Assembly (NCBI GenBank): GCA_026545225.1
Contig: CM048848.1
Span: forward strand, 25,894,806 to 25,958,805
Direction of reading: 5' to 3'
Source of the DNA: Cornus controversa
Lineage: Eukaryota; Streptophyta; Magnoliopsida; Cornales; Cornaceae
DNA length: 64,000 nucleotides
The notes below the pieces were generated by a model, which worked only from the letters and a program-made list of their open reading frames with translations, ran no database searches and was not told where the DNA came from. Shown here piece after piece: positions 33,118 to 44,861 of the stretch. Both the position numbers and the translations under genes were made by a program. Position 1 is the first letter of the stretch. Each line of letters starts with the position of its first letter.

Positions 33118-36100
33118 TACAACGTTATGCCCTCACAATCAACTCGTACATGATGTTCTCCATCATCAAGAATTTCACATTCAAGTCTTGATATATCTAA
33201 TGGAGCATCAGGCAATAAATAAATGGTAGACACTGGAGAGAGGGTCCTGGGAATTGACTTCACCACTAACCTTCTGACAATGACAGTTGTATTAATTTGG
33301 GATGTTTAATCTATGCATTCAGAAAATAATGGCTACAAGCCAAATTCAGTTCTATCAAGATGATTCATTCAATATACAATTACGCATAACTCGTCTTCGC
33401 TTAGAATGGCCTATACATCAGACTAACTAATGATATGATAACCCATCTTCGCTTAGTACGAATTATAAAAATCCTAATTTGAATGATCTATGAAAACTAT
33501 TGTATAACCTGTCTTAACAAAATCACAGAAATTGAAAAGAACTAAACCTTAATCACTACAAACTTGCATTCATTCTACAAGAACAAAAGTAAATATGCAA
33601 TGAAACAATACATTCAAATTGAAAGCAATAGCACAGCTATTGTTTATGTCTCGGTTATACAATCAATGCACAAAATAAATAATCCTCAAATGAATATACA
33701 AACTAAAACATTGAAAGACAGGTTAGGGTTACATCACTTCCCCGGAATGGTGTTTAGCCACTCATGATCGGAGGTCCAAGCTTGAATGATGATGAAGTCA
33801 CCGTCGTCTTGCCCGTATCGTCACGAATTGCCTCTGTATATCTCTCTCTGCTTCCCCCCTCCAGAATACCCTAGTTTTTCTTCGTTTCGTCGTTTTTACT
33901 TTGCGAAAACAAACCAACGGGACACCTGGCCTTCCCAAAGTGGCAAGTGTGCATAAGAAAATGACACTTGCTCCTCACAAAGTGGCATTTGTGCCAAAAA
34001 GTGGCAGCTGCGCAAATAGGGCAGAAAGTTGATGAAAACTTCCGTTTTAGGAAATTTCCGTGAAATATGAAATTGTGCATAATTGAATTTTCTTCAACTC
34101 ACGCGAAGTTTGGGTCGTTTTGACAATCGTGTACTGAGATATGGTCTGAATACCAAAACGGGTCCAAGACTTTTTAGGCCTGAATTGGCCCAATCTACAA
34201 TGTGAGTAGGCCTAACACCATCTGTAGCCCAATTGCACCATTATTAATTAGAATTACCCTTAATCACCTGAAATTCTGAAAAGATTAAAATTATTAATAA
34301 AAATATGAAATAAATATTACTAAGACACTAATTCATATAATTTTAAGGGCATTGAATATGCAATATTCATTACTTATCAATAAGCATTCTCTTCAAAAGT
34401 GTCCAAGTCAATTTTACCTCTTGGTGGTACTTTAAGTACCACATACCAACTTGACGTTTCAGTATCCCTAGAATAAAACACTTGCTTAGCCTATGACGCA
34501 AGGATAAATGGATCACTTTCAAATTGACTTTGACCTTCATGAAGGTTCACCAATGTAAATCCATCTTCAACTTTGATGTCGTTTCTAACATTTGCCCAGT
34601 CACAATGAAACAACGGTACTTGCAATGAGTAGTAGTCTAACAAAATTATATCTTTTAGAACACCATAGTAAGATATTTTTTCAACAACTTGATTTGGGTC
34701 TCTTGCACTAGATCAACATATAGTTTCAACTTCAATGGAAACACCACTATTTTGTGTGCTTCTCTCGACATCCTTGGTGTGAAATCGATAGCCATTCACA
34801 ATATAACCAAAATAAGAAATTACATCATTCCTAGGCCCATTTGAAAGCCCCTTTAGCATCGTTGACACATTACTACTTGCATTAATCATGGTTTTGAACC
34901 ATGAACTGAAGGTCTCCATGTGTTTCTTTTGTAGAGTGCTTTCATTCCTTGCAAGACAACTGTCTAAACCCTTGAGTTCCTCCACATGCTTTCTAATAAG
35001 AAAATAACATGGTTGAGTATTTTGTTTTTCAATAGTAGTTATAAATTAAAAAAATTTCATACCATCTTACTTTAAATATGGTTCCACCTCCTCATTGTTG
35101 AATAATACATAACGGTGAGCAATGTCTAACATGTCACTAGACATGGTTTTTGAAATTCCCTTAGAAAGTGGGCATCCTCCTTCTATTGTTTCAGTTTCAA
35201 TATCTTCATTTCGAGAACGACGAACACCAATTTCAACGACTTGTTTCATGTGCTCACTACAAAATTGAATGCACTCTTCTACCAAGTACTTTTCTGCTAT
35301 GCACCCCTCAGGTCTTGCTCAATTTTTAACATATCCTTTATAAACTTTCATCATCCTAAATATAACCATAGAATTATATATATATAAATTAAATAATATT
35401 TGTAATTGCATAACATATATAAAAGAATGTTATAAATAAATTACCTCTCAAATGGGTACATCCAACGAAATTGTACTGGTCCACATAAACCAGCTTCTCG
35501 TGCAATATGAATGGTAACGTGTACCATAATGTCGAAGAAAGACGATGGGAAGAACCTTTCAAACATACATAAAGTTTCGACAATTTCATTGTCAATTTTT
35601 TCCAATTGATTCTTATCAATCACCCTTTGGCATATTTCATGAAAATACGCACATAGGCGAAATATAGCAATCCTCGGACCTTTTGGCAGTGTCCCGCGTA
35701 AAGCTATAGGCAACAATTGTTGCATAAGAACATGACAATCATGAGATTTTAGGTCACTAATTTTGCACTCATCCAATGATACATGTTGCCCAATATTTGA
35801 ACTATAACCATTAGGTAACTTCAGCTGTTGTCACCTTTTACAAAATGATTGCTTCTCTTTCTTCGATAATGTATATGGTGCTGGTGGCAAGTAATTTTTT
35901 TTTCCTAACTCCTTTGGGTGCAAATCTCCCCTAATGCCCATTTGCTTCAAATCCATACGAGACTTTAGTTCATCCTTTGATTTCCCCTTTATATTCAATA
36001 GTGTGCCAAAAATACTCTCACAAACATTTTTTTCAATGTGCATCACATCCAAATTGTGTCGGAGAGGTAACACCTAACATAACAAGCAAAAAGAATTATT

Positions 36101-37036
36101 AGTAAGGAGTGTGAACTCCTCAAATAAAAAAAACATGACCACCGAAGATAAAGGTGAATTCAAATTGTGTACCTCCCAATATAGTAACTCAAAAAATATA
36201 GACTTTTTCTTCCATGGCCAAATGTTGGGGTTCTCTTCCTTCTTGCGCTTTTTACTTTTTCCCTGATTTTTACTTTTTTCCCATGTATTTTGAAAATCCT
36301 TAACGTAGCAAAAAATTTTCTCAACCAGCTAATACTCTAGATGACCCCTTCATTTCTTCTTTTCCATCAAACCAAGTTTTCTTCTTTCTATATGGGTGAT
36401 TGAATGGAAGAAATCGCTGACTACCCTTGAACACAATCTTTCCACTAGATTTCAACCATTCAGAATATGTGTCTTTAACACACACTGGACAACCAAACTT
36501 ACCTTTTGTTGCCTGGCCAGACAAATTAGAATAGGCCAGAAGATCATTGAATGTCCACATCAAAACCACCCTCAAATTAAACAAGGATTTAGTGAATGAA
36601 TCATAAAGCTCAACACTTTTTTCCCATAATACTTTTAAATCTTCCAGTAGTGGCTCCAAATACACATCAATGTCATTTCCTGGTTGCTTTGGTCCTGAGA
36701 TTAACAACGTCAACATCATATTCTCTTTAGACATACAAAGCAACGGGTCAAAATTATATACTACTAAAATCACAGGCCAACAACTATGTTTAGAGCTAAG
36801 GTCACCGAATGGATTGAACCCATCAATTGCAAGGCCAAGCCTCAAATTTCGAGGATCTGATGCAAAACTCGGCCACTTTTTATCAATCCATTCCCATGCA
36901 CATGAATCAACTGGATGCCGCATTTTTTTATCCCGACTTTTATAAGTCGAATGCCATAATACTTGTTCAGCCTTTTCATTTGATCGAAATAATTGCCTAA
37001 ATCTTGGTATTATTGGAAAGTACCGTAATCGATTTT
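33118..37036 (-). pseudogene. CACTA TNP2-type transposase gene, degenerate
   Basis: Minus strand. Exon 1 (about 37036-36172) carries the Transposase_21 domain: RYFPIIPRFRQLF, MRHPVDSCAWEWID, RNLRLGLAIDGFNPFGDLS, SGPKQPGNDIDVYLEPL and GKFGCPVC. A frameshift near 36325 follows. Exon 2 (36072 to about 35445) has RHNLDVMHIEKNVCESIFGT and a DUF4218-type region (RGTLPKGPRIAIFRLCAYFH, MFERFFPSSFFDIMVHVTIH, VQFRWMYPFER), with a break near 35830. Exon 3 (about 35355-35065) has a TGA where the sequence suggests CGA. Exon 4 carries the DUF4216-type region (YYSLQVPLFHCDWANVR, KQVFYSRDTETSSWYVV) with a stop. The tail is split by a solo LTR (33224-34379) and ends at 33118. The product would cut and move the transposon ends; this copy is inactive. 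Confidence 0.85.
33224..34379 (-). mobile_element. Solo LTR of an Athila-type element
   Basis: 1156 bp. In minus sense it begins TGATAAGTAATGAATATTGC and ends GTGTCTACCA. Inside it resembles Athila LTRs in order: an ATGAG(C/T)GGCTA block, GTAACCCTAAC, a GCTTGTAGCC block and TTAGTGGTGAAGTC. There is no primer site or internal region at either end. Flanking pentamers ATAAG (34380-34384) and ATAAA (33219-33223) are a target duplication with one change. Removing the LTR and one pentamer rejoins the TNP2 reading frame from FEENAY into LLPDAPLDIS, which supports the boundaries. Confidence 0.68.
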
Positions 37037-37785
37037 TTCTCAAATTAAACAAGGAGTTTGTCGATTTTCAGAAAGTACCGTAAATCTTGATGAACATGGA
37101 GAAAAAATTCTGACAAGAAATCGAAAAAGGAAACCCTTTCTGAAAATCGACAAACTCAATGGGAGAGTCACTCAGTAGTAAATGAGCGCAAGTGGTTTAA
37201 TTGGCAAAATATTCCCTTTATAAATTTTAGCTTTTACCAGTGCTCATTTTTTTTTTTTGCGTTGGTGAAACTTATCTACTAACACTTCGTTTCTGTGTGT
37301 TGTTGAAACTTATCTTTTACCAGCGCTTTCTATGTAAAGAAGCTTCACCCCCTTGACATCTCTAGTATTTATCGTAGGATTAGAGTCCCACACTTCCTAC
37401 CCTCCTAAGTCCTAAGAGACAGATATTAACCCCCTATATCCCAGATATACTAAAAATAAAATGGCAAACAACAATGGAGCCAAACAATTAATGATCACCC
37501 AACATGTGACCAATCCAGTTATTTTAGAATTCACTAGGCTTTTAGCTACTGTCTTCTTCCTACCTATGAGCATCCTTTTAGCACTCTGGGTCCTATATGC
37601 TGGATGTCTATCATTCAAGTAGTCCTGCACAATCGCAATTGCCATCATCTGTCTCATATTACAAAGAAATCTAGGAGCGAAAATGAAGGAAATTAATGGT
37701 TAGATAGATTTAACATAAGCTCTTTTCCTGATAATTTTTATTAAAAAAAAAACCGATTTAATTGAAACTAAAATTTTCGGTTTAA
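37037..37785. other. Rearranged junction, no gene recognised
   Basis: 37037-37160 is a patchwork of short copies from nearby sequence, with a 22-bp perfect inverted repeat (37054-37075 and 37136-37157). Further on, TTTTACCAG(T/C)GCT and GTTG(G/T)TGAAACTTATCT each occur twice between 37230 and 37330. A minus-strand open frame (37657-37412, 81 codons, hydrophobic C-terminus VIINCLAPLLFAILFLVYLG) matches nothing I know. TTTAATTGAAACTAAAATT is present twice at 37757-37802, just before the LINE fragment. Confidence 0.55.
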
Positions 37786-38775
37786 TTGAAACTAAAATTA
37801 AGGAGCCTAATAAAGAAAGGATCCGATTGGGATATTTTCAAAATATTTCCACTGGTCAAGGATGATGAGGAAATGGTGGTGGCACCGCCATCAGAAGTAC
37901 TAGATAAGGGATCGGGTGAATGGAATAACACTTTGGTGGGTTACTTTATTGATCGTCGTTTGCCTTACCCTGTAGTGAGTTCTGTAGTGTATAAACTATG
38001 GGACTTGGGTTTGAGGGAGGTGTTGGGTACAGAGAAGGGATTTTTCTTCTTTAAATTTGATGATGAGGTTAGTAGAGATGCTGTGTATGAACAGGGGCCA
38101 TGGCATATCCTAGGTAGACATGTAGTGCTGAAAAAGTGGCAAGAAGGAATGGAATTACATAAGGATAAGCTGGATAGGTTACTTGTCTGGGTCAAACTTT
38201 ACAATATTCCTATAGAATATTGGACTACAACTGGTTTGAGCTATATAGCAAGTGCTGTGGGGAAGCCGTTAAATGCTGACACAATGACATTAATGAAGAA
38301 GAGAATTAGTTATGCGAGAGTTTGTGTTGAGATTGAACCTGAACAGGAGTTGATTTCGGAATTCAAACTGAATCTCAAAAATGGTTCGAAGATCTTTATC
38401 TTAGTGGAATATCAGTGGAAACCCCTGTTATGTACATTATGTCATAGTTTTGGGCATTCCAATAAGAATTGTGCATTGAAGAAAGAGGAAATGGAAAAGA
38501 ATAAAGTATTGGAACAGGAGTCTGTTGGTACAGAAATTTGGAGGGTGGTGAATAAGAAGGGGAATAAAGCTGACAACAATGCTCAGGAAAACATGATGGG
38601 CAGCATTGACCAAGAGCATACTGGTAAACAGAATGGTGATGGGAATGTTAATCAGTTTCAGGCATTGAGTGGTTTAGAAGGGGAAAGTGAAGATGGGGAC
38701 CTGGAAGATGAGAAAGACAAAGTTAAGCCTATGGATGAGAACCTGAATAGAGCTGAAATAACAGATGATTGTTGA
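37786..38775 (+). CDS. LINE (L1-type) ORF1 fragment: DUF4283 and zinc knuckle protein
   Basis: 329 codons, intact. Residues about 45-160 match the DUF4283 domain of plant LINE ORF1 proteins (WNNTLVGYFIDRRLPYPVV, FFFFKFDDEVSRDAVYEQGP, WHILGRHVVLKKWQ, VWVKLYNIPIEYWTTTGLSY). VEYQWKPLLCTLCHSFGHSN carries a CX2CX4HX4C zinc knuckle, followed by an acidic, low-complexity tail. Full-length proteins have a longer N-terminus, and ORF2 (endonuclease and RT) should follow but does not. At 38776 the sequence switches abruptly to the internal region of a minus-strand LTR element. It is therefore a LINE fragment truncated at both ends, or a domesticated DUF4283 gene; I prefer the first. Confidence 0.75.
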   Translation: MKLKLRSLIKKGSDWDIFKIFPLVKDDEEMVVAPPSEVLDKGSGEWNNTLVGYFIDRRLPYPVVSSVVYKLWDLGLREVLGTEKGFFFFKFDDEVSRDAVYEQGPWHILGRHVVLKKWQEGMELHKDKLDRLLVWVKLYNIPIEYWTTTGLSYIASAVGKPLNADTMTLMKKRISYARVCVEIEPEQELISEFKLNLKNGSKIFILVEYQWKPLLCTLCHSFGHSNKNCALKKEEMEKNKVLEQESVGTEIWRVVNKKGNKADNNAQENMMGSIDQEHTGKQNGDGNVNQFQALSGLEGESEDGDLEDEKDKVKPMDENLNRAEITDDC

Positions 38776-41128
38776 CTAATCATACCAATCACTCACAGTG
38801 ATACTTCCCTATAATCCGAGATCATCAATACTCAAAGTCATTCTTTTATTATCAAACATGACTTTCAATCTCTAGTATACCATTCCCAGGCTTAGTCCAA
38901 TATCCTGGGCATCATCACAACACAAACCACGTCAATCCAGTGCACATCACAAGCGCACTCACCAGCAAGGCACATGACAGTGTACTCACTGATAAAAACA
39001 ACATAAACAGTGTACTTGCCACAGCAAGCAACATAACCCTGCCCAGCCTCATATACTACAACCCACAGGAATCCAATGCTAAGTCCAGGACCTTACATCC
39101 CACTGATTTCACAATCTCATTATTCAAGAGGAGAACCATTTCCCATTTTTCACCCTTCACACCAAGGAGCCAGTTAACAATTAGAGAGAATTCCTTTCAT
39201 ATCAGCACTTCACTTTAGACAACCCTTACCAATGAAAGTTTGAGGTCACCTACAATAGCCAAACAACAGCCATACAGTGGCCGCAGCCCACTGCGTCTAC
39301 ACGTCCACAGCGTCCACCTCTCCCCATTCACGGTAAGAAATTATCCTCACTTCAGATACCATATGTCAGGATCCTCATCCACTATCAACCCATCCTTCTC
39401 TTAGCATCATATCCACACCACTGAGGTCAAGGCACATAAGAAGTGCACTTGTCAAAACAAATCATCTAGTCCTGTCCATCTTTGTGGACTACAATCCATT
39501 GGCATTTAGTGCCAAGGTTAGGGTTTTACATGCCCTTAACTTCACAATTTCATTCCTCGACGAATGAATCTCACTTACCCGTCCATTGATCCTAACAGAC
39601 GTTTTCGACTTCCCGGGTATTTATCCATTCCTTTCCAGCATCTCACTTGAGATCCCAAGATCCTGACTACTTCATCTAGGACCCCACAAATCCTTCCATG
39701 CATCACTATTGCATTCATCAGCATCTAGGCATTACGATGCATTGCCAATGCATCGTTAATGTCATCACATGTCCGTTGACTCCAAGAATTAGGTCAATTC
39801 CGAGTCCTCATCGTTGTGCAATGATTACAACGTAAACCTGAATCACCAAACTCTCAGTTTGTAAAGTCCTAAGGCAAATCATGCCCTTCTTCATCAACAC
39901 TAGACTCTTACTTTCAATGTCTATCACTACATGTCTATTTCAACATCACAGTCCACTCGATTTCAAACCTCTACCCAAGTTTACCAATCCTCAAAACCAG
40001 AACTTCTAGGTTACTACATGTCACTACTAGCCATGCAATGGAAATTAAAACACTAAAGTGCAATGCTCAGTTACATGAATCACCTAACTACCACATAGAA
40101 TATAACACACAACATGCTAATCAAATGAACACATACCATGCATGATATGACATATGATGCATAAATCAACACCCTAGCTCTCGGGCTAATACCAGGAAAA
40201 TACCCCTGACCATACACGGTCCCGGTACTTCCTCTACCTGAGCAACTGTCAAACACGGCCCAGTCCCCTAGTATACACACATACTAGAACACAACATCTA
40301 GAGTGGTTTAAACCAACCTACTCTCCTCCCCTGTACTAATTGGTAAACACATACCAATTCATTCACCTCTGTAGTCTCAGGTAGCAACCTTGACTATCAA
40401 TACCAATCACTTTCAGTGATATATCCCTACTATAGGGAATCTTTTATCTATCATCATCCGAACGAAACAACTCAACATCCACAAGAGCCAGCGTATTGTA
40501 AGAGAAACCTAATCCAAGAAAAATGTCTAGCCAGGCCACTTTTCCCAGTTAGCCCAACTCCGGCAATATGCCTTCCTTGTATCCTATCTCAGTCTCAATT
40601 GACAACCTCGGCAAAACACTCATCAATCTTATAAGTCCCTAAGTGTCTCTAAGGACTTAAACACTCGCAACATCTATTGCGGTATCTTTTCATTGTTCAC
40701 TAACGGGACTTAATCACTAAGTCAAAATCTAAACTCAACTAACTCTGGGAGTTTTACCAATCGAAACTTGTTTCACACCTCAACACTTTGATCTTTCATT
40801 AGGATTGCTCAAATCGAGCAAGTCATTCCACTACAGTCCATATGTAATCAAACATATTATCAAGACAACTATCAACCATTGCCTATCTCCAAATCAACAC
40901 GTGATTTGACCCTCCGTCCTTAGGTATTCAAACCATGACTTTGATACCCTAGGTCGTCAAACTTAATGCTTTAACAGCAATCCACAAATCCTTAACCCTT
41001 ACCCATTGCCCCTAGGTATACCAACCTAGTCCTCTCGTAGCATTCTGGTATTAGGTACATAATCCAACCTTCTCAACCATACACATGATATGTCCATCAC
41101 CCGTCGTCCCTAGGTATTCCAACCTAGT
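38776..41128 (-). other. Non-coding internal region with degenerate direct repeats
   Basis: No convincing open frame. Diverged repeats are visible: about 38967-39135 resembles 39430-39560 (CAAGGCACAT.., ACTACAA(C/T)CCA, TTCACAAT(C/T)TCATT). ATACCAATCACT..CAGTGATA occurs at 38783 and 40400. Near the primer site CCTAGGTAT(T/A)CCAACCTAG occurs at about 41012 and 41110, with a third, weaker copy at about 40920. Confidence 0.6.
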
Positions 41129-41140
41129 GCTCTGATACCA
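41129..41140 (-). other. Primer binding site, tRNA-iMet
   Basis: The minus strand reads TGGTATCAGAGC, three bases from the LTR end at 41144. An imperfect CTAGGT..ACCTAG stem follows at once, as in the Tekay element at 14201. Confidence 0.9.
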
Positions 41141-42248
41141 TTCTGTCACGCCCCGATTCTCGAGGCCTGAAAATTGAGGTGTGAACCCCGTGAGATCACC
41201 CTCACGCTATAACCACCACCTGATCATACAATCTCAATTTCCTATTATTTTTACGAAAATTGGGCATGACCCATTCTAAATAATCAGATCCTGGCATGTT
41301 ATACCTGCTTTCAATTCAAATGGACACTTCTGGGCTCGTGTCCCCCCAGCATTTATATCTAAACAATAAAAATGGACACTTTTGGGCACGTGTCCCCCCA
41401 GCATTTCTACAACTAGCATAATATAATCAAAAATATACATGTCACAGTCCTTGAATGTCCGTATTATGTACATACATCACATGAATAAATACAATTAAAG
41501 GACTGAATCAACATACTCACTCCATACATTTAATTCCAAATGTAATGCGTCTATCTATCCATTATCCTGGACATACATCAGATTCTAAGGAATCTAATTA
41601 CTGCCTCTGTGACTGGGACTACTGATCCCCCTAACTGACTTCGAAATCAGCAATACCTGCAAAACCTGGGAGGGGTGAGCTCAAAGGCCCAACAAGGTAT
41701 GTAGAACCATACTATCGCCGCTGCAGCAGGTCGATCCTCACATATTCTCAAAAATATACATGCACTTAAATATATCACAATATTTAAGATCATGCTCTAC
41801 CTAGCATGCATGAACCAACAATGTATATGGCTACTCTAGCACATATGAACATACGAAATCCACTACACATGATTTTAGAAATCATTTTCAACATGCTTGA
41901 AAGCAATAAACATTCAAGCATCAATATGTATATAAAATATATATGTTAACACATTTACATAAACGATGTAAATCAACTACGACATCTCCTACTCGTTAAG
42001 TAGCACATCTCAAATGCAATATAGATACATTTAAACCGTAAAACATGCTTTGAAGCAAACATCTAACATATGTAATGTTCATTCACAAGAAACGCATATA
42101 TAAGAATGCGTAAATACATAGCATGCTTCACAATAGTTAGTGTAAGCAAGTTCACACACTTGTCCCTCTCCTGGACTCAACCAAATACCCTAACATGATT
42201 CTTAACCAATCATGTGACCGAGACGTCTCCCACACAATTCCAACACCC

Positions 42249-42610
42249 CCACCGAGTCATCACATACTCCAAGGTGATTAGTTGGTTTTGGAATTCATCA
42301 CCGAGTCATCACATACTCCAAGGTGGTTAGATAGTTTTCCTCGCCGAGTAAATCACATAGTCCAAGACGGTTAGATAGTTTATCCCTGAGTCATCACATA
42401 CTCCAAGGTGAATAAACCACAATCACCGATTATTTACCTACTCCAAGGTGAGTAGACCACCGTCATCGAGTATTTACCTACTCCAAGGTGACGTAACCAC
42501 TCTAATGCTCTCACCGTGACTGAGTATTGACCTACTCTAGGTGATTTGCCCACTTTATGACCACAACCATAACTAAGTATTGACCTACTCTAGGTTATTC
42601 AACCACACTT
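42249..42610. repeat. Minisatellite of about eight 40-53 bp units in the LTR
   Basis: Eight diverged units each contain (C/T)GAGT..CACATACTCCAAGGTG or the variant GAGTATT(T/G)ACCTACTC. In LTR sense the core reads CCTTGGAGTATGTGATGACTCGG, like the CGGAGT-rich stretch at 12430-12750 of the Tekay LTR. Confidence 0.85.
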
Positions 42611-44096
42611 CCCCGTTTCCTCACAACGCCACGATATATGCATTTCGAACATATAATAACCAAACATTCAATGTTCATGCCTCACAATGCCTAAGCTAGT
42701 TAAAAGTACATAGCATGCATTTCATCTCCACATAAACCCACATATAACCACATATGTGTCATTTCCCTCCCATATATGCAATATAGATGCATATAAACAT
42801 AGCATAATATTTTCATGCATCAACCCATGCTTATGATTACTAAAAAGAAGTATTTAGCATGCTTCTCATCACATTCCAACACATATAGCATATACATGTT
42901 CAAAACCTGCATAATACTTATATATGCAAACAACTTCAACTTAGCACATTTTTATCATGCTATAACCAATGCATGCATTCGATATACATATAGTTAGCAT
43001 GCATCTCATATCCACATTCCCACATATAAACACGTATATGTCACATCCTGCATATAGTCACATATGCATGTATACTAGCATAAATATAATCATGCTTCCA
43101 CTCAAGACATGCATTTACTACGAGTAACTAGCATACTTCTCATTCACAATATATAACCATATATATATTCCGTCACTATATATGTATCAAGAACATATAA
43201 AACACCTAGCATATCATAATCAAGCTTTGCAAATGCCCACCAAAAGTTATATTCATACTTAGCATGCATTTCTACCACAGTACCCATATATATAATCACA
43301 CATATATATTGAACATCATGCATAAGAGTCACATATGCATACAAGACAACACATAACTAAACATGTACATAATTTAGCATACTTTTCATAGAATTTAATC
43401 TATACAATACATGCATATCACAATACAAGGAAGCATTTAAATTTAAACATGCTTTCACGTCCCAAACCCACATATACATATACCCACATATATATATATT
43501 TTCACTCACATCCCACGCATACACAATATCCACTTTTATATATATATACATGCACACATATATATATACAACCGCCACATATGATTAAATTAAGAGCATA
43601 TGCAAATTAATCAATATAATTAAAGTATATACGAAGGAGATAGAGGCAAGAATCAACTTGCCTTAGGTCCCACTTTCCAAAGAATCCATGTCTGCAAGGC
43701 TGTCCATACCAAGCCCGATCCAATCTTGTGTCTAAGTCACATTTGAACCCACTTCTTCCCCTTTTAAATTTCCGGTCCAATCCAAATAAAGCGAACCAAC
43801 CCAATTTGGAACCATCTTCAACCATTATCATTTACCATTACCCGAGTTCACACCCGTAAACTCAACATTTCCAGCCACCATGTGAAGGCCATCTTCAACC
43901 TCCACCGTGGTTGCTTCCACCATGGACAACTAAGTCAAGCTCCCCCACTATGGCCGTCAAGGCCCAACACCACACGGTAACCATTCTGGCCCCAAACCAC
44001 CACAAATCGTGACCACTACTAGCTGTCCAAACTGAACCCGCAGTAAGAACCCATAAACCCGCCACCACGGCTGTCCAAACGAAGTAAGCTATCATC

Positions 44097-44121
44097 TATA
44101 TATATATATATATATATATAA
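44097..44121. repeat. (TA)n microsatellite in LTR
   Basis: 25 bp of alternating T and A. Confidence 0.9.
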
Positions 44122-44861
44122 ATATATCACCACTATAAGAAGGCCCAATCAAAATCAGCCTAATATGTATGATCACACTTCAACCATACCAAGCAACTAT
44201 CATGGAACAACCAAGCTTCATGAACCAGACCCATCAAGCCTGTAACTCCCATGAACCCAAAAACACCATTCTCGGCATCACCTCCACCCATGGCAACCAA
44301 CTATGCACCAACCGAAACCCATAGCTAGTCGACCAAGCCGAAACCATCACCTCCGTCTCCCTTACCCCAGCCGTGAAAGACCCAACTCCACCGCCGGAAT
44401 AGTCAACCGAGCACCCCCAAGCACCATGGAAGAACCCCAACTGAACTCCAATTGCAAGCATCCGTCAGACCCCCATGATCGGACCACCAACCGACTAGCT
44501 CACAGCCCAGTCGTGAGCCACCATGCACAGCACAGTCACCACCAGCCCACCACTGTGAGCCAAGACCCCCTATCGGAAACCACCCGAAGCCAACACAAAC
44601 CGGAGATCCACAACCCTCGACCAAGAAATCCTAGCCGCTGTCAACAACCCGTAAGCTTCACCCATGGAATCCAAAGCTCCCATTTGGATCTGACCCACGA
44701 ACAAAGGGTGTTCGAGCGAACACCACTCGAACCACCACCTGCCGTCGGCCCACGTCAACCCCCCCCCAACCATTGCCGGAGCACCGCCTTCACCGTCGCC
44801 TAGGCGAAGCCTCGCCGTGAGCACCACCAGTCGAAGCCTCTTCTTCCTCTCGGTTCTCTCT

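Larger units (their letters stand above)
9076..37036 (-). mobile_element. Degenerate CACTA (En/Spm) DNA transposon with nested retroelements
   Basis: Two minus-strand gene remnants, TNP2 (transposase) upstream and TNP1 (En/Spm accessory protein) downstream, stand in the order normal for plant CACTA elements. A Tekay element splits the TNP1 gene and a solo LTR splits the TNP2 gene; without them the CACTA remnant is about 5.5 kb. At 9076 the plus strand reads CATTACAGGAAAAAAAGCAC, close to the CACTACAAGAAAA-type terminus expected at this end, but no matching terminus is visible on the right. There the coding similarity stops near 37036, at a scrambled junction. Internal frames are broken, so the element is not autonomous. 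Confidence 0.72.
41144..44861 (-). repeat. LTR of Tekay-like element, 3' segment
   Basis: The larger part of the split LTR; it includes one copy of the TCTCT duplication at its right end. It contains a GGACAC..GTGTCC hairpin block in two copies (about 41318 and 41371) shared with the Tekay 5' LTR. It also has a minisatellite at 42249-42610 and long runs of ATATAC/CATGCAT-type DNA. At 44300-44820 it is C-rich and gives long but unconvincing open frames. Confidence 0.8.

Noticed and set aside
37054..37157. 22-bp inverted repeats as the ends of a MITE
   Set aside because: Spacer is only 60 bp, no target duplication flanks it, and the arms fit a pattern of locally copied filler.
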